Positions 58,032 through 64,000 of a DNA stretch of 64,000 bases are shown piece after piece. The stretch spans positions 1 to 64,000 of the forward strand of contig JAQYDI010000031.1 of assembly GCA_028724245.1 (NCBI GenBank), written 5' to 3'. A model generated the notes under the pieces. The model made no database searches and was not told the DNA's origin. It was given only the letters and a program-made list of their open reading frames with translations. Positions within the stretch are counted from its first letter, which is position 1. The number at the start of each line of letters is the position of its first letter. Source of the stretch: Lachnospiraceae bacterium (lineage in GTDB: Bacteria > Bacillota > Clostridia > Lachnospirales > Lachnospiraceae). A program made the translations under genes and the position numbers.

Positions 58032-58955
58032 TCAGTCTTCCCATACCTTTTCCGGATACATGCCGTTTTGACGCATGGATCCCAATGCATCTACAACAGA
58101 CTGCTTATCTTCATGGTATGTTACCCCGTACCATTTGTCCTCAGATTTCAGAACTTTTACATCCGCTTTTCCTTCTTCCAGCAGTGCTGTCACAACAAAA
58201 GGCAGGAAATACTCACATTTCAGAGGATTTGAGGGCAGATTGTCTTTCAGGAAACCGGCAAAACGATCTTCCAGCTCCTTCAGAAAGCTTTTTCCAAATC
58301 CCCACATATTCATGGAAACAACTGTTTCAGGAGAAATATCCGTCCATGTCTCCCCTTTATCTTCGGAATAAGCAGCTCCGTCTCCTTTTTTGACGATCAT
58401 GGTACGTTCGGTTACACTGCTCAGATTGCTGTTTTCATCCGTCACGCAGCAGCCCCTGGAAACATGTCCGTTTTCTGTCAATGTATTGCCGAGACGATAT
58501 CCCACCATAACATAATGGTACTTTTCATCATCTTCTGCAGATGACAGATAACTGTAAATCTGTCTGAATGCCGACTTTCCATAATAGTCATCGGAATTGA
58601 TTACAGCAAAGGGACCATCAATTACATCTTTGCAGCAAAGCACTGCATGGGCAGTACCAAAAGGCTTCACACGCCCCTCGGGAACTTCAAACCCTTCCGG
58701 CAGATTGGCCAGTTCCTGATAAACATACACGATTTCCGCATGGCCTGCCGCCCTTTTTCCGATTCCTTCACGGAATGCTTCTTCATTCTCTTTCTTTATA
58801 ATAAATACAATTTTCTTAAAACCGGCTTCAATGGCATCATAAATGGAATAATCAATAATAATATTTCCCCAGGGATCCACAGGGTCGATCTGTTTCAAAC
58901 CTCCGTACCGGCTTCCCATACCGGCTGCCATAATTACGAGTGCAGGTTCTTTCAT
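58032..58955 (-). CDS. Sugar-phosphate nucleotidyltransferase
   Basis: The 307-residue protein begins ALVIMAAGMGSRYGGLKQIDP, the nucleotide-binding signature, then has VFIIKKENEEAF, KPFGTAHAVLCCKDVI and INSDDYYGKSAF with the metal-binding Asp. It would make an NDP-sugar from NTP and a sugar-1-phosphate; the motif and length fit the glucose-1-phosphate type but the substrate is not fixed. GGAGG precedes the ATG at 58955. It is upstream of the Tad promoter and in the same direction, apparently a separate unit. Confidence 0.85.
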   Translation of the reverse strand: MKEPALVIMAAGMGSRYGGLKQIDPVDPWGNIIIDYSIYDAIEAGFKKIVFIIKKENEEAFREGIGKRAAGHAEIVYVYQELANLPEGFEVPEGRVKPFGTAHAVLCCKDVIDGPFAVINSDDYYGKSAFRQIYSYLSSAEDDEKYHYVMVGYRLGNTLTENGHVSRGCCVTDENSNLSSVTERTMIVKKGDGAAYSEDKGETWTDISPETVVSMNMWGFGKSFLKELEDRFAGFLKDNLPSNPLKCEYFLPFVVTALLEEGKADVKVLKSEDKWYGVTYHEDKQSVVDALGSMRQNGMYPEKVWED

Positions 58956-59109
58956 CTTGTTCCTCCTTCAATCCGGATCATCTGCCCGCTGCCGGACAGT
59001 GTATCTTTAAAAACTGCTTTCGGGACTCTGTTTTCTGCAGGATTTCCCGACCACATCATTATAGTACAAATGCTATTTTGTGACCAGCCTCTGTTCTTAT
59101 AAAATTGTT

Positions 59110-60432
59110 TTATTCTTTTGCACAATCCTGCAGTTTCGAATGTACCATTTCCTGTTTCTGAAATTCTGTTTCTCCATCCACGGTTTCAGAATTCAAGCTT
59201 TCTATCTGCGATCTTCTGCGCATCCGGCTGCTTCGGCCGCACAGCATGCCTTCTGCTTCCAGAAGCCGGTACAGAGTGGGAGAAAAGTGAAATTCCCTCA
59301 TCAGATTTTCTACTTCTTCCAGATACTGTTCTTTGCCCGACGCATCATGGCGGACAGCACGGATCAGCAGATTTTTCGGCGTATTTTCCAGATCCACAAA
59401 CTCCATCAGCTGCGTTTTATAACCGCAGTATTCCAGCAGATTGGCACGTATGGCATCTGTCATCAGTGCGGCTGTCCTCTCCTTCACAATTCCGTAACGC
59501 CCCAGCAGAGACAGATTATCACTGGAAAACTGTTTGTTCAGTTCATGCTGGCAGCAGGGAACCGAAAAAATCATACCGGCTTTCCAGCAGATTGCATGGA
59601 ACAGAGCATAATCCGTTGCCGTATCGCATGCATGAAGCGTAATCACCATGTCAGCAGGCTTTTCGCTTTTATAGCCGTTGATATCGCCCATCTCAAAATG
59701 AAGACCGGTATAGCCGTATTTTTCTGCAGCTCTGTTGCAGTTGTCGATTACTGTTTCCTTCAGATCCAGACCGGTCATATCAACCTTGATATGCCGTATC
59801 TGTGTAAAATAATAATACAGAATAAACGTAAGATATGATTTCCCGCATCCGAAATCCACAATTTTCAGACAGTCCCGATCCAGATTTTTTACCGCATCAT
59901 CCACAATCTCCACAAAACGGTTGATCTGACGGAACTTATCCTGCATGGAAGCTGCAACCCGGCCATCCTTTGTGAAAATCCCCATGTCCACCAGCGGCGG
60001 AATGATCTCTCCTTCTGCCAGAATGTACTGCTTCTTCCGGTTATGTTCCATCTGTGCCTGAGGTTTCGTGCTGTTTTCCTGAAGATTTTTCTTTTTCCAG
60101 GACACCTTTCCTTTTCTGGAGATCAGAATGCTGAACTCACATGTTTCCGACCATGCATTCATCTGCAGAAACTCCTCCGGCATAAAATCGATGCAGCGGG
60201 AAACACCTCTGGAAAACGCCAGATTTTCATGAAAAACCTGCGTTTTTGTATATCGCTCCACCTGATAATAGCCCTTTTTCAGCAAAATGTTGATTTTCTT
60301 GTTCTCCTGACCTTTGGAAACCGGCTTGCTGATCACCAGTTTATAGGGTCTGGCATCCATGATTTCCTGCAGATAACCGGCAAGTATCGTTTTTATTTTC
60401 TCCAGATCCGTCTGATTCCTGTTATTTTCCAT
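59110..60432 (-). CDS. SAM-dependent methyltransferase (Methyltransf_32 type)
   Basis: The 440-residue protein has an N-terminal domain of about 180 residues without a clear family, then a methyltransferase domain: IVDFGCGKSYLTFILYYYF (motif I) near 215-235, MTGLDLKETVIDNC, ITLHACDTATDYALFH and FSVPCCQHELN. This pattern belongs to the Methyltransf_32 group; substrates in the group are varied and none is predicted. I choose the ATG at 60432, preceded by GGAGGGAGAAC; it overlaps the HAD gene stop by 11 bases, so the two are coupled. Confidence 0.8.
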   Translation of the reverse strand: MENNRNQTDLEKIKTILAGYLQEIMDARPYKLVISKPVSKGQENKKINILLKKGYYQVERYTKTQVFHENLAFSRGVSRCIDFMPEEFLQMNAWSETCEFSILISRKGKVSWKKKNLQENSTKPQAQMEHNRKKQYILAEGEIIPPLVDMGIFTKDGRVAASMQDKFRQINRFVEIVDDAVKNLDRDCLKIVDFGCGKSYLTFILYYYFTQIRHIKVDMTGLDLKETVIDNCNRAAEKYGYTGLHFEMGDINGYKSEKPADMVITLHACDTATDYALFHAICWKAGMIFSVPCCQHELNKQFSSDNLSLLGRYGIVKERTAALMTDAIRANLLEYCGYKTQLMEFVDLENTPKNLLIRAVRHDASGKEQYLEEVENLMREFHFSPTLYRLLEAEGMLCGRSSRMRRRSQIESLNSETVDGETEFQKQEMVHSKLQDCAKE

Positions 60433-61096
60433 GTTCTCCCTCCTGCCGGAGAATCCGCAGAATGTCTTCCGGAGCAGCTGCAATACCATCCGCTCCTGCC
60501 TTTTCCAGCTCCTCACGGCTTCCGTATCCGAACAAGACACCGATGGCTGCAATCCCGTGTTTGTGCGCTCCGATAATGTCATACTCCCGGTCTCCCACCA
60601 TCACTGCTGATGACAGGTTTTCATCGGTAATTCCCGCCTGCCTCAGCGCTTCTTCCACCACCTCGGCTTTGTTAACACGGGTTCCGTCCAGAAAACTTCC
60701 TACAATTCCGTCAAAGAAAGGAGTCAGCCCGAAGTGATCCAGAATCTGCTCGCTGAATACCTGCGGCTTGGAAGTTGCCAGATAAATCCGGCAGCCGGCT
60801 TCCTTCAGCCGGCGCAGCGTTTCCTCCATACCATCGTAAACAGTATTTTCAAAAATGCCGCCGGCGCTGTAATATTCCCGGTAATACTGTACCGCTTTTG
60901 CAGCCTCCTCCGGTGAAAAACCGTAAAACCGCTCAAAAGAATCATTCAGCGGAGGTCCGACAAAACGCCGCAGAACGGCCCTGTCAGGATTTTCAATACC
61001 GAATCTGCCCAGTGCATACTGCACGGAATTCATAATGCCCGGGCCGGAATCAGTCACAGTCCCGTCCAGGTCAAATAAAACCACCTGATATTTCAT
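60422..61096 (-). CDS. HAD phosphatase, phosphoglycolate phosphatase-like
   Basis: The 224-residue protein shows LFDLDGTVTDSGPGI with the Asp nucleophile, a small helical cap, YLATSKPQ near 117, and VMVGDREYDIIGAHKHGI near 170, the Gph/PpaX pattern. The likely reaction is dephosphorylation of phosphoglycolate or pyrophosphate-type substrates. GGAG precedes the ATG at 61096. Its stop lies inside the start region of the methyltransferase gene. Confidence 0.85.
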   Translation of the reverse strand: MKYQVVLFDLDGTVTDSGPGIMNSVQYALGRFGIENPDRAVLRRFVGPPLNDSFERFYGFSPEEAAKAVQYYREYYSAGGIFENTVYDGMEETLRRLKEAGCRIYLATSKPQVFSEQILDHFGLTPFFDGIVGSFLDGTRVNKAEVVEEALRQAGITDENLSSAVMVGDREYDIIGAHKHGIAAIGVLFGYGSREELEKAGADGIAAAPEDILRILRQEGEHGK

Positions 61097-61249
61097 ATCC
61101 AGTCTCCTTGTATTGTTTATATTGTATACTATTTTATATACTATTCGTGTTATATATACTGCTGCTGTTCAAAACCAGCCTCGAAAACACTGCGTGTTTC
61201 CCCGGTATGGCATATCCACTAAGCAGATTCATACAGCAACATACTGCTT

Positions 61250-62383
61250 TTACCAGTCTTCCCCGTCGTCTCCGGCAAACGTTTCATCTACGCAGTCAGC
61301 TGCTTCCATGATATCCGGCAGCCAAAATGCTCCCGCAGCCACAGCCAGATCAGCTGCCATAAGAAACAGAAAATCTGCCAGACATGGAGACAGCACAGAC
61401 ATGCATCCCGCAATCAGAAGCGCCAGCGGAATCCCCACAAATACTGCGGTACTCATGTTTTTCAGGAATCTCCGCTGTCTGCGCTCTGTAAAAGCCAGCT
61501 TTTCCCGTATTTTCTCAAATTCCGGCCGGATCCGGATCACACCGGCCGCCGCCGGCAATACAGCCAGTATAATGAAACCCGCCGCATACCATCCTGCTGC
61601 CGCATGAAGCTGTTTCAGCCGGTACAGAGCCGTTATGTATACCATCAGCGCATCAAACGCCATACATGTCGTATACAGAAGCATCTGCTCCGCTCCCCGC
61701 ATCTCCGGCTCCTGAATCCATTTCCCAATCAGGCGCTGTATCAATCCGGCCAGATAAACACTGCCCACGGCAGAAGCCGCAAAAAACATTAGATACAGTA
61801 TAATCAAAAACACCGTTCCCGACAGGTAACGCGTCTTCTTTTCAACCAGATCAACCCCAGCTGCTTCACTCTGTTCCCTGACAAAAGCCATGGCGCAGCT
61901 GTCTGTTTCCTGATTTCCCGCCTTTTCCAGCTGTTCCTCCAACAGATCTCTGATCTCCAGATAATCTGTCCTTTCCAGCCCTCCGTTTTCCTCCAGAAAA
62001 TCATCCAGTTCCTTTTGATCCATAACAGAAAGCTTCCAAACCACCGCCTGAGGTACTCTGAACTTCTCTTCCAGCTCTGACATGCTGTCTGAAGACTTAT
62101 AACGATCATCCAGATAGTAGAGCCCGTCTTCCTTCTTCTCATAACAATCGTTCCACAAGGCCTTTTCGGAATCCGACATATACAGTTCCGCTCTCTGCCA
62201 TGCATCCTGCGTCAGTGCATCCGCTGCCATATATTGAATACCGCTGCTTTCTGCACCGGTATTCCTCATGCGGTACACCGAATCTGAAATTCCGGCAATA
62301 CAGTACAATTCCACCAGAAAAAGCAGAAAAAGTCCGCCCACATACTGCCAGTTTGCCAGCAGATTTTTCGTAATACGCTTCAT
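61250..62383 (-). CDS. Polytopic membrane protein, unknown
   Basis: The 377-residue product has a membrane helix near residues 12-31, an extracellular-looking polar region of about 140 residues with acidic runs, then about five hydrophobic segments (for example TVFLIILYLMFFAASAVGSVYLAGL). The arrangement resembles an ABC-2-like permease or a sensor. AGGAG precedes the ATG at 62383. No family is recognised, and no ATPase gene is adjacent. Confidence 0.55.
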   Translation of the reverse strand: MKRITKNLLANWQYVGGLFLLFLVELYCIAGISDSVYRMRNTGAESSGIQYMAADALTQDAWQRAELYMSDSEKALWNDCYEKKEDGLYYLDDRYKSSDSMSELEEKFRVPQAVVWKLSVMDQKELDDFLEENGGLERTDYLEIRDLLEEQLEKAGNQETDSCAMAFVREQSEAAGVDLVEKKTRYLSGTVFLIILYLMFFAASAVGSVYLAGLIQRLIGKWIQEPEMRGAEQMLLYTTCMAFDALMVYITALYRLKQLHAAAGWYAAGFIILAVLPAAAGVIRIRPEFEKIREKLAFTERRQRRFLKNMSTAVFVGIPLALLIAGCMSVLSPCLADFLFLMAADLAVAAGAFWLPDIMEAADCVDETFAGDDGEDW

Positions 62384-62515
62384 TTTTCTCTCCTTTATCT
62401 TTTTTCTCACTTCAGTATAACACAGGTTGCCCTTTTCGGAATACAAAATTATCTTTTTTGGTCAGTATGCCTTGATTTCAAAAAAATCCCAAAAAAGTAT
62501 CGGTAAATGTGCGCC

Positions 62516-62545
62516 TTGACACTCCGCCCCCGCGATTATTATAAT
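62516..62545 (+). promoter_or_regulatory. glgP promoter
   Basis: TTGACA (62516-62521) and TATAAT (62540-62545) are 18 bases apart on the plus strand. The spacer is GC-rich (CTCCGCCCCCGCG), unusual among promoters here. The leader to the glgP start is about 90 bases. Confidence 0.75.
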
Positions 62546-62641
62546 AAACACTGATTCCAATTATAAGTTAATCTGGAAAATTGTGTCAACCACACCTTTT
62601 CCGGATACTCTGTAACAAGAGGTACACAGGAGGTATGAAGA

Positions 62642-64000
62642 ATGAGCACAACCTTGGATAAGGAAACATTCAAAGCTGATGTAAAGAACTACCTGAAAAC
62701 ACTTTACAGAAAAACAGTTGACGATGCAAGCAAACAGCAGATTTTCAATGCCGTTGCCTATGCATTAAAGGAAGTCATTGTTGAACAGTGGATGGCAACG
62801 CACAAAGCCTACGATGAACAGGATGCCAAGATGGTATATTACCTGTCCATGGAATTTCTGATGGGCCGCGCACTGGGCAACAACATCATCAATCTGCAGG
62901 CATCTGAAGTGGTAAAATCTGCTCTCGATGAACTGGGTCTGGATCTGAATGTGATCGAAGATCAGGAAAGAGACTATGCGCTTGGTAATGGCGGTCTTGG
63001 CCGTCTTGCTGCATGTTTCCTGGATTCTCTGGCAACTCTGGGCTATCCCGCATACGGATGTGGTATCCGTTACAAATACGGTATGTTCAAACAGCAGATC
63101 GTTGACGGTTATCAGAAAGAAGTTCCGGATGACTGGCTGAAAAACGGCAACCCCTTTGAAATCCGCCGTGATGAATACGCCAAAGAAGTACGCTTCGGCG
63201 GCTACACAAAGGTAGAATACGATTCCAACGGACGCCCCCATTACAAACAGGAAGGCTATCAGGCTGTACGCGCCGTTCCCTATGATCTGCCCATCGTCGG
63301 CTACGGCAACAACGTAGTCAATACGCTGCGTATCTGGGATGCAGAACCTGTAACCGCATTTGATCTGGAAGATTTCGGCCGCGGCGATTACCGCAAGGCT
63401 GTTGAATCGGAAAATCTGGCAAGAAACATCGTAGAAGTTCTCTACCCCTGCGACGATCATTATGCCGGTAAGGAACTGCGTCTGAAACAGCAGTATTTCT
63501 TTATTTCCGCTTCTATTCAGACCGCTGTTAAAAAATACCTGAAGAACCCCAAACATACGGATATCCGCAATCTGCCGGAAAAGGTATGCTTCCAGCTGAA
63601 CGATACCCATCCCACGGTTGCTGTTCCTGAACTGATGCGTCTGCTGATGGATGAATACGGTCTGGAATGGAACGAAGCATGGGAAATCACCAATAAAACC
63701 TGCGCTTACACCAACCACACGATCATGGCTGAAGCACTGGAAAAATGGCCCATCGAGCTGTTCTCCCGTCTGCTGCCCCGTATCTACCAGATCGTGGACG
63801 AAATCAACCGCCGTTTCTGTATCGAACTGCAGCAGAGATACCCTGACCGTTACAAGGAAAAAATTGCAAAGATGGCAATTATCTACGACGGACAGATCCG
63901 CATGGCCAACATGGCAATCGTTGCAGGCTTCTCCGTAAACGGTGTTGCACGCTTACATACTGAAATTCTGAAGAATCAGGAACTGAAGGATTTCTACGAG
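62642..64000 (+). CDS. glgP: Glycogen (maltodextrin) phosphorylase, C-terminus cut by window edge
   Basis: The frame opens at the ATG at 62642 and stays open for 453 codons to the window edge, about half the usual 750-820. It has the family segments YYLSMEFLMGRALGNN, ALGNGGLGRLAACFLDSLATL, YPAYGCGIRYKYGMF, QLNDTHPTVAVPEL and YTNHTIMAEALEKW. The enzyme releases glucose-1-phosphate from glycogen or maltodextrin; the C-terminal half with the PLP lysine is outside the window. AGGAGG precedes the ATG. Confidence 0.95.
   Translation, partial: MSTTLDKETFKADVKNYLKTLYRKTVDDASKQQIFNAVAYALKEVIVEQWMATHKAYDEQDAKMVYYLSMEFLMGRALGNNIINLQASEVVKSALDELGLDLNVIEDQERDYALGNGGLGRLAACFLDSLATLGYPAYGCGIRYKYGMFKQQIVDGYQKEVPDDWLKNGNPFEIRRDEYAKEVRFGGYTKVEYDSNGRPHYKQEGYQAVRAVPYDLPIVGYGNNVVNTLRIWDAEPVTAFDLEDFGRGDYRKAVESENLARNIVEVLYPCDDHYAGKELRLKQQYFFISASIQTAVKKYLKNPKHTDIRNLPEKVCFQLNDTHPTVAVPELMRLLMDEYGLEWNEAWEITNKTCAYTNHTIMAEALEKWPIELFSRLLPRIYQIVDEINRRFCIELQQRYPDRYKEKIAKMAIIYDGQIRMANMAIVAGFSVNGVARLHTEILKNQELKDFYE

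Noticed and set aside
62765-63718. 317-codon minus-strand frame inside glycogen phosphorylase
   Set aside because: It is an antisense shadow of glgP with no ribosome site or recognised domain.

Overview
The window looks like a chromosomal segment of a Gram-positive anaerobe of the class Clostridia, most likely a Lachnospiraceae member. This is an inference from gene content: a single-chain pyruvate:ferredoxin oxidoreductase, a class III fructose-1,6-bisphosphatase, a YlmC/YmxH-type PRC-barrel protein next to nrdR and yqeG, strong AGGAGG ribosome sites, consensus sigma-A promoters, tRNA genes without encoded CCA, and several families (DUF4367, DUF5716/5717-like, DUF6147, C_GCAxxG_C_C) that I associate with this group. 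I cannot name a genus.

Region 1 (1-14.9 kb, almost all minus strand) is an exopolysaccharide/capsule locus. A promoter at 14867-14894 drives a PHP-type tyrosine phosphatase (CpsB), an Ig-like DUF5011 protein, two tandem Wzz-kinase fusion proteins (BY-kinases) with tyrosine/glycine-rich tails, and a membrane nucleotide-sugar dehydratase, ending at a terminator at 7923-7953. Further left are a secreted protein whose promoter carries a G8 tract between -35 and -10 (a candidate phase switch), a sigma-like/DUF4367/DUF6147 module, an RloA-RloB (AbiL-like) defence pair whose nuclease gene looks 3'-truncated, a fused phosphoglycosyl transferase-glycosyltransferase, and an EpsG-like polymerase cut by the window edge.

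Region 2 (15-23.4 kb) is housekeeping: acyl carrier protein, YbaK, an ABC transporter, a eukaryote-type HisA isomerase standing alone, a family 2 glycosyltransferase, pyrF, and two identical tRNA-Gln(CUG) genes. Region 3 (23.4-41.6 kb) holds tetrapyrrole synthesis in two minus-strand blocks: hemC-cobA/hemD-hemB followed by a nuclease-helicase, and hemA-precorrin-2 dehydrogenase-hemL. A divergent cobaltochelatase gene, cbiK, lies beside hemC. No hemE or later haem genes are present, so the pathway seen here points to sirohaem and/or cobalamin. Between the blocks lie pyruvate:ferredoxin oxidoreductase, a HAD phosphatase with a palindrome-dense promoter, and fbp.

Region 4 (41.6-52.1 kb) has ylmC-nrdR-yqeG-efp, prfC, and the operon rarA-DUF5717-like-DUF5716-like-TPR. 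That operon joins a replication-fork AAA+ ATPase to a giant helical-repeat protein and an Hsp70/actin-fold protein of unknown function. Region 5 (52.2-57.8 kb) is a compact, nine-gene, Tad-like pilus operon behind a promoter with two matching palindromic operators whose centres are 42 bp apart. Region 6 (58-64 kb) has a sugar nucleotidyltransferase, a methyltransferase, a HAD phosphatase, a membrane protein, and the start of glycogen phosphorylase.

The candidates I consider most likely to be under-described are the G8-tract promoter (7.8 kb), the rarA/DUF5717/DUF5716/TPR operon, the minimal Tad-like operon with its twin operators, and the defence pair inside the capsule locus.
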